A DNA stretch of 35,640 nucleotides from an uncultured Saprospiraceae bacterium (GTDB taxonomy: Bacteria; Bacteroidota; Bacteroidia; Chitinophagales; Saprospiraceae), in NCBI GenBank assembly GCA_938041325.1, contig CALIAG010000399.1, forward strand, positions 1 through 35,640, in the 5' to 3' direction. Positions 1-7,310 of this stretch are shown in pieces (position 1 is the stretch's first letter; each line of letters opens with the position of its first letter). The position numbers and the translations under genes are program-made. A model generated the notes under the pieces. The model saw only the letters and a program-made list of their open reading frames with translations, searched no databases and was not told the origin of the DNA.

Positions 1-1
1 T

Positions 2-1885
2 GTGATGTCTGCAGGAGAAGGAAATGCTGGGTTTTATGTTAGAGGAGGAGGACCGGATCAGAATTTGGTTTTGCTAGATGAAGCAGTCGTTTATAATTCC
101 GGCCATATGCTTGGTTTCTTTTCAGTATTCAACGCAGATGCCATCAAAAATACGACCCTCATAAAGGGAGGAATGCCTGCCTATTATGGAGGAAGAGTTT
201 CTTCTGTGGTGGATGTACAAATGAAAGAAGGGAACAATAAGAATTACAGTGTAGAAGGTGGAATTGGACTAATTGCTAGTAGATTAACCATTCAAGGACC
301 TATAAAAAAAGAGGTGAGCTCTTTTATTGTTTCTGCGAGAAGGACCTATGGCTTTGATTTGGCTCAGCCATTTATTGAGAAAACAGATTTTGCTGGAACA
401 AACTACTATTTCTACGATTTAAATGCCAAGGTCAATCACAGATTTTCTGACAAAGACCGTTTGTTCTTAAGTGCGTATTTCGGTAGAGATGTTTTAAATT
501 ATAATTTTTCAACACGAGATTTTTTCTTCAATTTACCTTACGGAAACGCAACAGCAACCTTGCGCTGGAATCATCTTTTTACGGATAAACTATTTATGAA
601 TGTTTCTGCAATATTCAACGAATATGATTTTAGTTTTGAAGGAGGACAGTCAGATTTCTCCGTAAACCTATTTTCTGGCGTACGAGATTATACCACAAAA
701 GTAGACTTCGATTTTTACCCAGCTCCAGCACACAGCATCAAGTTTGGATCTGGATACACCTATCATAAATTGACTCCGAATATTGCAAACGCTGTTTCTG
801 GCGATGTTGAATTTACAAATGACTTGGAACCTAAATTTGCCAATGAAGCATATATTTACATTCAGGATGATTATAAAATTAGTTCAGCACTAAGTGTCAA
901 TATAGGTTTGCGGGCTTCTGCGTTTTCTCAAGTAGGTCCATATACTTCTAAAGTCACGGGGCAGGAATTTGCAGATTTGGAACCTGTAAAAACCTATTGG
1001 GGATTGGAACCTCGATTGTCTGGTAAATTGTCCACTTCTCCGAATTCTTCCATTAAGGTCGGCGTTTCACTCAACAATCAATACCTACATTTAGTATCTA
1101 ATTCAAGCAGCACTTTACCTACAGATGTTTGGGTACCCAGTACCGAACTGGTAAAACCTCAAACGGGAATACAATATGCTGCAGGTTATTTCCAAAATTT
1201 TGCAGACAATAAATTCGAAGCAAGTGTTGAAGTTTATTACAAAGATTTAAATAATCAGATTGACTACAAAGAAAATTATGTCAACAATGTAGCGGAAGAT
1301 GTAGAGGATCAATTCGTATTTGGTGATGGTCGTTCTTATGGTTTAGAGCTGTTTTTGAAAAAGAGAAAAGGAAAGTTTAACGGATGGATTGGTTATACAC
1401 TTTCACGTACGGAACGCCAATTTGACGACATCAGTCAAGGAGCTGTTTTCCCAGCTAAGTTTGATAGAACACATGACCTATCCGTTGTATTGAATTATGA
1501 TGCTTCTGCAAAATGGCAATTCGGTGGCGTTTTTGTTTACGGAACAGGCAATACTTACACACCATTGGAAAGTTTCTTTTTCATCGAGCAAAGTCCCAAT
1601 ATCAACTATGGACCAAGAAATAGTGCAAGAATAGATGCTTATCATCGCTTGGATTTATCCGCGACTTTTAATCCCAAGCCAGATAGCGTAAAGAAATTTA
1701 AATCGACATGGACCTTCTCCGTTTATAATTCCTACAATAGATTCAATCCGTTTTTTATTTTTTATGACACGCAAGCAGATTTTGATACTGGAGCAGCTCA
1801 GGTAAAAGCATTTAAGATTTCGCTTTTTCCTGTCATTCCATCTATCACCTGGAATTTTAAATGGAACAATAAAGAGCAAAAATAA
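2..1885 (+). CDS. TonB-dependent receptor, C-terminal part (5' end outside window)
   Basis: Outer-membrane receptor that imports a bound substrate using TonB energy; the substrate is unknown. The visible 627 residues begin inside the plug domain: the segment RGGGPDQNLVLLDEAVVYN, followed by 'KGGMPAYYGGRVSSVVDV', is the typical end of a Bacteroidota plug. The rest is a long series of amphipathic beta strands with aromatic-rich ends, as expected for the 22-strand barrel. The reading frame is open at the left edge, so the signal peptide, any carboxypeptidase-like N-terminal domain and the true start lie upstream; the first in-frame ATG at position 5 is probably internal. The stop is 3 nt before the next gene, a DUF4249 lipoprotein, and this pair is common in Bacteroidota, where the lipoprotein probably works with the receptor at the cell surface. 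The family call is firm; the ligand cannot be read from the sequence. Confidence 0.93.
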   Translation: MMSAGEGNAGFYVRGGGPDQNLVLLDEAVVYNSGHMLGFFSVFNADAIKNTTLIKGGMPAYYGGRVSSVVDVQMKEGNNKNYSVEGGIGLIASRLTIQGPIKKEVSSFIVSARRTYGFDLAQPFIEKTDFAGTNYYFYDLNAKVNHRFSDKDRLFLSAYFGRDVLNYNFSTRDFFFNLPYGNATATLRWNHLFTDKLFMNVSAIFNEYDFSFEGGQSDFSVNLFSGVRDYTTKVDFDFYPAPAHSIKFGSGYTYHKLTPNIANAVSGDVEFTNDLEPKFANEAYIYIQDDYKISSALSVNIGLRASAFSQVGPYTSKVTGQEFADLEPVKTYWGLEPRLSGKLSTSPNSSIKVGVSLNNQYLHLVSNSSSTLPTDVWVPSTELVKPQTGIQYAAGYFQNFADNKFEASVEVYYKDLNNQIDYKENYVNNVAEDVEDQFVFGDGRSYGLELFLKKRKGKFNGWIGYTLSRTERQFDDISQGAVFPAKFDRTHDLSVVLNYDASAKWQFGGVFVYGTGNTYTPLESFFFIEQSPNINYGPRNSARIDAYHRLDLSATFNPKPDSVKKFKSTWTFSVYNSYNRFNPFFIFYDTQADFDTGAAQVKAFKISLFPVIPSITWNFKWNNKEQK

Positions 1886-1888
1886 AGA

Positions 1889-2827
1889 ATGAAACTGACC
1901 AATAAAATAGCATTAGTTTTAACCTTGATTGCATTGATATTTACTGCTTGTCAGGAAGAATTTATTCCTGAAGTTCCAGTAGATGCGGAGCAGTATGTTG
2001 TAGAAGGTTACATTGAAGCAGGAGACAATGCACTCCCGACCTATGTGATGGTGACAAAGAGCCTTCCTTTTTTTGGAGAACTCACCGCCACGCAATTGAG
2101 TAATTTGTTTGTAAGAGGAGCAAAAGTAACGGTCAATGACCAAATCAATACAGTGGAGTTGCTTCCTTTGTGTTGGTCGGATCTTGCACCAGAGATAAGA
2201 GGACAGGTCGCTACCGCGCTGGGTTTAAATGCAGATTCTGTACAAGTGAATATTTGCATTTATATAGATGCTTCAAATTCCTTAAACCCGCAAGTTGGAG
2301 GAAAATACGATTTGACGGTTGAAGTCGAAGATGAAATATTGACAGCAACGACGACTATCCCATCGCATGTTCCTTTAGATTCCTTCAAGTTCATTCAACC
2401 TCCCGGCAATGATGGCGATACACTTGCAGAGTTGAGGGCCTTTATTACAGATCCCGCGGATGAAACGAATTATTACCGTTACTTTACTGAGATAAATGGG
2501 CAAGGTATCCGTCCAGGATTTACTTCAGTTGGAGATGATGCTTTTTTCAACGGTCAAAGTTTTGAATTTCCAATCTCAAAAGCGGAGTCTAGAGTAGATC
2601 CAGTTGGTCCCGATGAATTTGGCTTGTATTATAGAGGTGATACCGTAAGACTTAAATGGGCGAATATTGACGAGTTCCATTATGAATTCTGGGAAACACT
2701 TGAATTTAATTTGGTGAACCAAGGTCCCTTTTCCAGTTATACAAGAATCTCTTCTAACATAGAAGGAGGTCTAGGGATTTGGGGAGGGTATTCCTCTTCA
2801 GAATACAATATGATCGTTCCAGAGTAG
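1889..2827 (+). CDS. DUF4249 family lipoprotein, partner of the TonB-dependent receptor
   Basis: A 312-residue lipoprotein. Residues 1-20 form a lipoprotein signal peptide ending in the lipobox IFTAC, with the lipidated Cys at position 21, followed by acidic residues. The mature part starts with 'YVVEGYIEAGDNALPTYVMV' and continues with 'KVTVNDQ' and 'GKYDLTVEVED', which match the layout of DUF4249 proteins. These proteins are usually encoded directly after a TonB-dependent receptor, as here (3-nt gap, certainly one transcript). The role is not established; surface substrate capture or receptor accessory function is inferred from the pairing. Two internal Cys residues (in LLPLCWSD and VNICIY) could form a disulfide. 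A small hairpin overlaps the stop codon. Confidence 0.88.
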   Translation: MKLTNKIALVLTLIALIFTACQEEFIPEVPVDAEQYVVEGYIEAGDNALPTYVMVTKSLPFFGELTATQLSNLFVRGAKVTVNDQINTVELLPLCWSDLAPEIRGQVATALGLNADSVQVNICIYIDASNSLNPQVGGKYDLTVEVEDEILTATTTIPSHVPLDSFKFIQPPGNDGDTLAELRAFITDPADETNYYRYFTEINGQGIRPGFTSVGDDAFFNGQSFEFPISKAESRVDPVGPDEFGLYYRGDTVRLKWANIDEFHYEFWETLEFNLVNQGPFSSYTRISSNIEGGLGIWGGYSSSEYNMIVPE

Positions 2828-2847
2828 TCTTATTCAAAAAGACTTTT
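2826..2847 (+). terminator. Possible weak terminator after the receptor/DUF4249 pair
   Basis: A 6-bp stem (AGTCTT at 2826-2831 with AAGACT at 2839-2844) with a 7-nt loop is followed by a short T run. It overlaps the stop codon of the DUF4249 gene. The stem is short and the T run only four bases, so termination may be partial. Confidence 0.4.
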
Positions 2848-2992
2848 GAGAATTATTCCTTATCAAGCTATTATTTTTCTTAATAAATTTATCTTCACAA
2901 AAAATCCTTTGAGTATTAACTTGTTTGATTGTTTTAAATGGATTTAGCTAAGAGGTTCTAATTATTTTTTGAAATTACATTGCATATATATT

Positions 2993-3349
2993 ATGGAAAA
3001 CAAAGAAGTTGTAAAGCATTCAGATATTAATATTAAAGTAGGTCTAAACAGTGATAACGTTCCTGTAGAAATAAAATGGGAAGCAGAAGACAATCCGCAA
3101 GCAAATTCTGAGGCTGGATGTAAGGGAATGATGCTGTCTTTATTTGATAAAGAATCAAGAGATACGCTGAAAATTGATCTTTGGACCACAGAAATGCAGG
3201 TCATGGAAATGGATAGATTCTTTTATCAGACCTTAAGAGGCATGGCAGATACCTATTTTAAAGCGACTCAAAACCAAAAATTGAGCACAGAAATGCAAAA
3301 GTTTGTACAATATTTCGGAGAAGAAACCGAAATATTGACGAAAAAGTAG
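2993..3349 (+). CDS. gldC: Gliding motility protein GldC
   Basis: A 118-residue soluble protein without a signal peptide. The motifs 'HSDINIKVGLNSDNVPVEIK', 'KGMMLSLFDKESRDTLKIDL' and 'MDRFFYQTLRGMADTYFKA' match GldC, a small protein first found in Flavobacterium johnsoniae gliding mutants. GldC is thought to support the GldB lipoprotein and is not itself part of the T9SS pore. The ATG at 2993 was chosen over an upstream in-frame ATG at 2969 because family members begin at this point (ENKEVVKHSDI) and the extra residues would be unusual. gldB is not adjacent here; the gene stands alone, followed by a small membrane protein gene. It fits the presence of a T9SS type B cargo protein further along the window. 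Confidence 0.88.
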   Translation: MENKEVVKHSDINIKVGLNSDNVPVEIKWEAEDNPQANSEAGCKGMMLSLFDKESRDTLKIDLWTTEMQVMEMDRFFYQTLRGMADTYFKATQNQKLSTEMQKFVQYFGEETEILTKK

Positions 3350-3460
3350 AAAAAAAGCGATAAATCACTATATTTCATAATATATATAAGTTTCTGGCAT
3401 ACTTTTTTCAATATGAAAATCGTAATACTATTTGAAAACTTCGTCCCAATCACCGTAACT

Positions 3461-3649
3461 ATGAAAAAAGTATTTTATTCCTTATCCGCGCTTACTCTCG
3501 CATTAATGTTTTGCGTATCTTTTTATTTCAGCCTTTTTTATCTCTTTAAAGTAAGTCCACAAATTGGATTAATGGTCGTTTCTTTCGTCATTTTCCTTGG
3601 AGTAGTGGTAATTAGAGATGAAGACTTCATTGCTGAGATCGAAGAATAG
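3461..3649 (+). CDS. Small two-helix membrane protein, function unknown
   Basis: I do not recognise this protein. From the ATG at 3461 it is 62 residues: a short basic start (MKKV), a hydrophobic segment at about residues 5-30 (YSLSALTLALMFCVSFYFSL), a second at about 35-52 (GLMVVSFVIFLGVVVI), and an acidic tail (RDEDFIAEIEE). This predicts an inner-membrane hairpin. An in-frame ATG at 3413 would add 16 residues (MKIVILFENFVPITVT) that look less like a protein start. It lies 111 nt after gldC and just before the SRP RNA. The clean membrane topology and charged tail favour a real gene, but without homologues this is moderate evidence. Confidence 0.5.
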   Translation: MKKVFYSLSALTLALMFCVSFYFSLFYLFKVSPQIGLMVVSFVIFLGVVVIRDEDFIAEIEE

Positions 3650-3689
3650 TCCTTTCTGCAAATCAATTTTCCTTTCTTTCAGTATTCCC

Positions 3690-3719
3690 TTGGTTTTTTC
3701 AAAATTCCAGTTAATTTTG
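3690..3719 (+). promoter_or_regulatory. Bacteroidota-type sigma-70 promoter of the SRP RNA
   Basis: A -33 element TTG (3690-3692) and a -7 element TAATTTTG (3712-3719) are separated by 19 nt, matching the Bacteroidota primary sigma consensus (TTG, 19-21 nt, TAnnTTTG). The predicted SRP RNA begins 6 nt after the -7 element, exactly where transcription should start. Confidence 0.65.
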
Positions 3720-3724
3720 CAATC

Positions 3725-3825
3725 GGTAAGGGCCATACGACCAGCTCCTTCTGAACTCCCCCAGGGCAGGAATGCAGCAAGGGTAGGAAGTTGAGCGGTG
3801 CGATATGGTTCCTTGCCACCTTTTT
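3725..3825 (+). ncRNA. ffs: Signal recognition particle RNA (bacterial small type)
   Basis: The RNA of the SRP, which with Ffh delivers nascent membrane and secreted proteins to the translocon. The diagnostic domain IV core is present as CAGGGCAGGAATGCAGCAAG, including the GGAA tetraloop and the asymmetric AGCA side. The flanks fold into one long helix: GGTAAGG (3725-3731) pairs with CCTTGCC (3811-3817), CCATA with TATGG, and AGCTCCTTC with the downstream GGAAGTTGAGC strand. A T5 run (3821-3825) directly after the helix can serve as the terminator. At about 100 nt it has the size of the short 4.5S-like form. It stands as its own unit with its own promoter. High certainty from motif plus helix. 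Confidence 0.93.
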
Positions 3826-4089
3826 AGAATCCATCCGGATTTGAATTTCTTAAATCTTTGATGATTCAAAAGCGTTGTAAGCCTACCAATTTATAGTAGC
3901 CGAATTTTAATCTTTCTCACTTAATCAAATTATATTGGATTCTCAAATGCATATCAATTGAGCAACAGCTCATAAGTAGGCCGTCTTATTTATTCTACTT
4001 TATACATGGACCCTTGTTCACAGTTGATTGCCATTCTTTTTCAAACATTCTTTTGAATCAATATTTAAAAGAAACAAAACATTGAACAA
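3826..4089. other. Non-coding gap between the SRP RNA and the transaldolase gene
   Basis: About 260 nt of AT-rich sequence without a convincing reading frame. A poor promoter candidate lies at 4024-4055 (TTG, then TTCTTTTG, which breaks the TA of the -7 consensus). No RNA gene or repeat was recognised. Confidence 0.4.
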
Positions 4090-4752
4090 ATGAAATTCTT
4101 TATTGACACAGCCAATCTTGATGACATCAAAGAAGCAAAAGACCTTGGAATTTTAGATGGTGTTACAACCAATCCTTCTTTGATGGCGAAAGAAGGGATT
4201 TCTGGAAAAGACAATATCCTTAAACACTATGTCGATATCTGTAATATTGTGGATGGAGATGTAAGTGCTGAAGTAATCTCAACTGATTTTGATGGAATAG
4301 TAAAAGAAGGAAAGAATCTTGCACAACTGGCACCAAACATCGTTGTAAAAGTTCCGATGATTAAGGAAGGAATCAAAGCAATACGTTGGTTTACAGATAA
4401 TGGAATTCGCACCAATTGTACTTTAGTATTTTCTGCGGGCCAAGCTATCCTAGCCGCAAAAGCTGGTGCAACTTATCTTTCCCCATTTATTGGAAGAATT
4501 GATGATATCAACTGGGGAGGAATGGATCTCATAAAAGATATTGCTGAAATATACGCCATCCAACAATTCGAAACAGAAATTCTAGCCGCTTCAATTCGAA
4601 GTTCAATTCATATTGTAGATGCTGCAAGGTCTGGAGCAGATGTTGTAACCTGCCCATTGTCTTCCATCACTGGCTTATTAAAACATCCATTGACGGACAT
4701 TGGTTTAGCCAAGTTTTTGGCAGATTATAAAAAAGGAGAAGAAAACAGCTAA
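4090..4752 (+). CDS. fsa: Transaldolase, fructose-6-phosphate aldolase (FSA/TalC) family
   Basis: A 220-residue class I aldolase of the small transaldolase subfamily, normally a decamer in the cytoplasm. It moves a dihydroxyacetone unit between sugar phosphates in the non-oxidative pentose phosphate pathway. Visible motifs are [10 protein letters not shown] at the start, DGVTTNPSL (residues 23-31), the Schiff-base lysine in VVKVPM (K87), NCTLVFS (109-115), and SPFIGRIDD with Phe at 133. In this family, Tyr at the last position goes with fructose-6-phosphate aldolase activity and Phe with transaldolase activity, so transaldolase is the better guess even though many databases use the aldolase name. 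Length is normal. The gene is monocistronic, closed by a strong terminator. Confidence 0.92.
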   Translation: MKFFIDTANLDDIKEAKDLGILDGVTTNPSLMAKEGISGKDNILKHYVDICNIVDGDVSAEVISTDFDGIVKEGKNLAQLAPNIVVKVPMIKEGIKAIRWFTDNGIRTNCTLVFSAGQAILAAKAGATYLSPFIGRIDDINWGGMDLIKDIAEIYAIQQFETEILAASIRSSIHIVDAARSGADVVTCPLSSITGLLKHPLTDIGLAKFLADYKKGEENS

Positions 4753-4777
4753 AAATATTTTCCATTTTGGAAACTGA

Positions 4778-4810
4778 GTCAACAACCGTTTTGGTTGTTG
4801 ACTTTTTTTT
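4778..4810 (+). terminator. Intrinsic terminator of the transaldolase gene
   Basis: A perfect 10-bp stem (GTCAACAACC at 4778-4787 with GGTTGTTGAC at 4793-4802), a GTTTT loop, and eight T's (4803-4810). It begins 25 nt after the stop codon. Confidence 0.92.
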
Positions 4811-4850
4811 CGCAGATTCGCGACTGAAATCTAAGAACTTATATAAAAAA

Positions 4851-5331
4851 GCAACAACGTATCGATATCTTTACTGCAATTCAGTATTCTAGAGATTAAG
4901 CTCCAGCGGAGGACGATTTTATACATAAGCTTAGTAAGTTTTAAAAGCTCCATAGGAGCGATATCTTTAAAGAAATTGAACGCATTAGAAATTAAGCTCC
5001 ATAGGAGCGAAATCTTTATAGAAAAAAAGAATCAGTAAGTTTTAAAAGCTCCAGCGGAGCGATATCTTTATAGCAATTGAACGCATTAGAAATTAAGCTC
5101 CAGCGGAGCGAAATCTTTATAGCAAAAAAGAATCAGTAAGTTTTACAAGCTCCATAGGAGCGAAATCTTTATAGAAATTGAACGCATTAGAAATTAAGTT
5201 CCATAGGAGTGAAATCTTTACAGCAAAAAAGAATCAGTAAGTTTTAAAAGCTCCAGCGGAGCGAAATCTTTATAGAAATTGAACGCATTAGAAATTAAGC
5301 TCCATAGGAGCGAAATCTTTATAACAAAAAA
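4851..5331. repeat. Array of ten small palindromes in five two-palindrome units of about 101 bp
   Basis: The core is the 13-nt palindrome GCTCC-NNN-GGAGC, with centre ATA or AGC, usually followed by GAAATCTTTATAG. Cores start at 4900 (one arm base changed), 4947, 4996, 5048, 5097, 5149, 5198, 5250 and 5299. A decayed copy is at 4851 (8 of 13 bases kept, correct position and flank). Distances between successive intact cores alternate strictly 49, 52, 49, 52, 49, 52, 49, because two different spacers alternate: one contains ATTGAACGCATTAGAAATTAA, the other AAAAAAGAATCAGTAAG. The true unit is therefore about 101 bp with two palindromes. The right end runs to 5331, four bases before the start codon of the ArsC-like gene. 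It is not CRISPR (the spacers repeat). Similar short palindromes are common in Bacteroidota; a link to REP/RAYT elements is a guess. Confidence 0.9.
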
Positions 5332-5334
5332 TAC

Positions 5335-5688
5335 ATGAGAAAAATATATCACCTTTCCAGCTGCAATACCTGCCAAAAAATTATCAAATCGCTCAATGAA
5401 GGAGAAGGTTTCGAACTTCAAAACATCAAAGAGAAAAACATTTCCGCAAAGGAACTAGACCGATTAGCAAAAGAAGTCGGAAGTTATGAAGCCATGTTCA
5501 GCAGACGAGCAATGAAATACCGATCTTTGGGCTTAAATGAACAAACCTTGACAGAAAAGGATTACCGAAAATGGATCTTAGAAGAATATACTTTTTTGAA
5601 AAGACCAGTTGTCCTTATTGATGATGAAATTTTTGTAGGCAATTCAAAAAAAGTAGTAGAAGCAGCAGTAAATAAATTAAACACTTAA
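5335..5688 (+). CDS. ArsC/Spx family thioredoxin-fold protein (arsenate reductase-like)
   Basis: A 117-residue cytoplasmic protein of the ArsC/Spx/YffB family. The start 'KIYHLSSCNTCQKIIKSL' shows a CxxC pair (C10, C13) at the active-site position, followed by a helical segment, 'RRAMKYR' (about residues 57-63) and 'FLKRPVVLIDD' (about 87-97), the region where true arsenate reductases have their third arginine. The CxxC pair resembles Spx and YffB more than plasmid ArsC, so the actual role could be thiol redox or regulation rather than arsenate reduction. No arsenic transporter or regulator lies nearby. The leader is made of the palindrome array. hemF follows after 49 nt and may share the transcript. 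Confidence 0.8.
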   Translation: MRKIYHLSSCNTCQKIIKSLNEGEGFELQNIKEKNISAKELDRLAKEVGSYEAMFSRRAMKYRSLGLNEQTLTEKDYRKWILEEYTFLKRPVVLIDDEIFVGNSKKVVEAAVNKLNT

Positions 5689-5737
5689 AGACGAATAAAG
5701 AACAAATGATTCTATATCCTCAAATTATACAGATTAG

Positions 5738-6640
5738 ATGTTGAGCAAAGAACATATTTCAGAATGGTTGAAAAGTTTACAAGATGACATTTGTAAACAG
5801 TTGATCGATGTAGACGGAAATGCAGAATTCACAGAAGATTTGTGGGAACGCCCCGAAGGCGGTGGCGGTCGTTCACGTGCCTTGGAAGGCAAACATATTG
5901 AGAAAGGCGGAGTAAACTGGTCTGCCGTTCATGGCCCTATGCCAGCAACAATTACCAAAGGACTCGGCATTGAGCCTTGTGATTTTTATGCAACAGGCGT
6001 TTCAATAGTTTTGCATCCTCAAAATCCCTTCGTTCCCATTATTCATATGAATGTTCGCTACTTTGAAACGAACACTGGTCTTTGGTGGTTTGGAGGTGGA
6101 ATCGATGTCACGCCACATTATCTCAATCTAAAGGAAGCTCATTTTATTCACAGTACGCTTAAAGAAGCATGCGATGGTTTTGATCCAGCTTATTATCCGA
6201 AATTTAAAACTTGGGCAGATGATTATTTTTATTTAAAACATAGAAAAGAAACAAGAGGAATCGGAGGCATTTTTTATGACAGACTAGGAGGAGAGGGGGA
6301 GAAATCCAAAGAAGAATTGTTTGACTTTATGAAAACAATTGGCAATACTTTTTGTAAAATTTATCTTCCATTATTGAAAAACAATAAAGAAAGAAAATTC
6401 ACAGAAGACGAAAAGGAATGGCAGTATTTAAGAAGAAGCAGGTACGTAGAATTCAATCTCGTTTGGGACAGAGGGACTAAATTCGGTTTAGACACAGATG
6501 GTCGAACAGAATCAATTTTGATGAGTATGCCACCAATGGCGATTTGGAAATACAATTATGCACCGGAGCCAGGTAGCCCAGAAATGGAAATGCAGGATTA
6601 CCTTAAAAAAGGAATTGATTTTATAAACTTAGAAATTTAA
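5738..6640 (+). CDS. hemF: Oxygen-dependent coproporphyrinogen III oxidase
   Basis: Converts coproporphyrinogen III to protoporphyrinogen IX by two oxidative decarboxylations using O2, a late step of haem synthesis in the cytoplasm. The 300-residue length is normal. Family signatures are present in order: 'GGGGRSRALEGKHIEKGGVN' (residues about 41-60), 'ATGVSIVLHPQNPFVPIIHM' (about 87-106), 'WWFGGGIDVTPHY' (about 117-129), 'RGIGGIFYDRL' and 'RYVEFNLVWDRGTKFGL' (about 235-251), and 'RTESILMSMPP'. The enzyme implies aerobic growth and supplies haem that the cytochrome c maturation operon at the right of the window would use. It converges on the next gene with only 13 nt between the stops and no visible terminator. 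Confidence 0.97.
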   Translation: MLSKEHISEWLKSLQDDICKQLIDVDGNAEFTEDLWERPEGGGGRSRALEGKHIEKGGVNWSAVHGPMPATITKGLGIEPCDFYATGVSIVLHPQNPFVPIIHMNVRYFETNTGLWWFGGGIDVTPHYLNLKEAHFIHSTLKEACDGFDPAYYPKFKTWADDYFYLKHRKETRGIGGIFYDRLGGEGEKSKEELFDFMKTIGNTFCKIYLPLLKNNKERKFTEDEKEWQYLRRSRYVEFNLVWDRGTKFGLDTDGRTESILMSMPPMAIWKYNYAPEPGSPEMEMQDYLKKGIDFINLEI

Positions 6641-6653
6641 ACAACTTCAATGC

Positions 6654-7142
6654 TTAATTACAAAGCAATTGAATCGGTTCTGTTCTAATAATATTGGATT
6701 TATTTCCTGCTCGATCGACCATGTAAATCTCATAAATCAATTCATCAGTAGGAAATTCTGTCGAAGGCTCACAAGGAGGAGGACCTCCATCAGGAAAAAT
6801 ACAACAGGTCGTTTGGACGATGATGGAAACTTCGCCCGAAATACCATTGCCAACGCCTTGAACTGGAACCAAAGGTAAACTAAAAGTATTGTCAACAAAA
6901 CCGGTTCTGGTATCCGTCAAAAATATATATTCGGTATTCGTTTCCTCTCCGATATCACCGTCTCCATCCGTAAAAGTAAAATTAATGACTACAGAATCCA
7001 CAGTAGGAATGCTACTTTGAGTCATAAATGGTTTACTGACGCTTTTATACTCCAAAACAGGTTCAATTGGATAGTCGGGTGGACTAGTACAAGCAAATAG
7101 CATAAGCAATGAACCAATAATCGTATATTTGAGGAGCTCCAT
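6654..7142 (-). CDS. Lipoprotein of unknown function
   Basis: A 162-residue protein with a lipoprotein signal peptide: a short N-region (MELLKY), a hydrophobic stretch, and a lipobox ending LLMLFAC with Cys at 18, followed by TSPPDYPIEP. The mature part holds one beta-rich domain with the acidic turn FTDGDGDIGEE (about residues 56-66), a form often seen in small Bacteroidota lipoproteins with an Ig-like fold, and a cluster of cysteines (QTTCCIFPDGGPPPC and the final LLCN) that could form disulfides. I do not recognise a named family. It is transcribed towards hemF and divergently from the LuxE-like gene. It is probably real because of the signal peptide and the well-formed ORF. Confidence 0.75.
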   Translation of the reverse strand: MELLKYTIIGSLLMLFACTSPPDYPIEPVLEYKSVSKPFMTQSSIPTVDSVVINFTFTDGDGDIGEETNTEYIFLTDTRTGFVDNTFSLPLVPVQGVGNGISGEVSIIVQTTCCIFPDGGPPPCEPSTEFPTDELIYEIYMVDRAGNKSNIIRTEPIQLLCN

Positions 7143-7310
7143 ATTTTAGAATTTGTTGACCTTTATAAAACGAAAACTTACTACTTTTATTGAAGAGGTT
7201 CAAAAAAGGATTACAATTAATCAGCTATTCACATTTAAACATCTTCAACCTTATCACAAGAACTTGATTCTATACAAGTACAAAAATAGAACTTTTCACA
7301 GACTTTACTT

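Noticed and set aside
2969..2992. Upstream start for GldC (eight extra residues)
   Set aside because: The family begins at the ENKEVVKHSDI segment and the extension MKLHCIYI has no counterpart that I know of.
4851..5331. CRISPR array
   Set aside because: The repeats are only 13-nt palindromes plus a short flank, and the spacers are two sequences that alternate and repeat rather than unique ones; no cas genes are present.
5218..5421. Minus-strand ORF of 67 codons with phrases such as FYKDFAPLEL
   Set aside because: It is the translation of the palindrome array plus the antisense of the ArsC-like gene; such peptides recur wherever these repeats occur.
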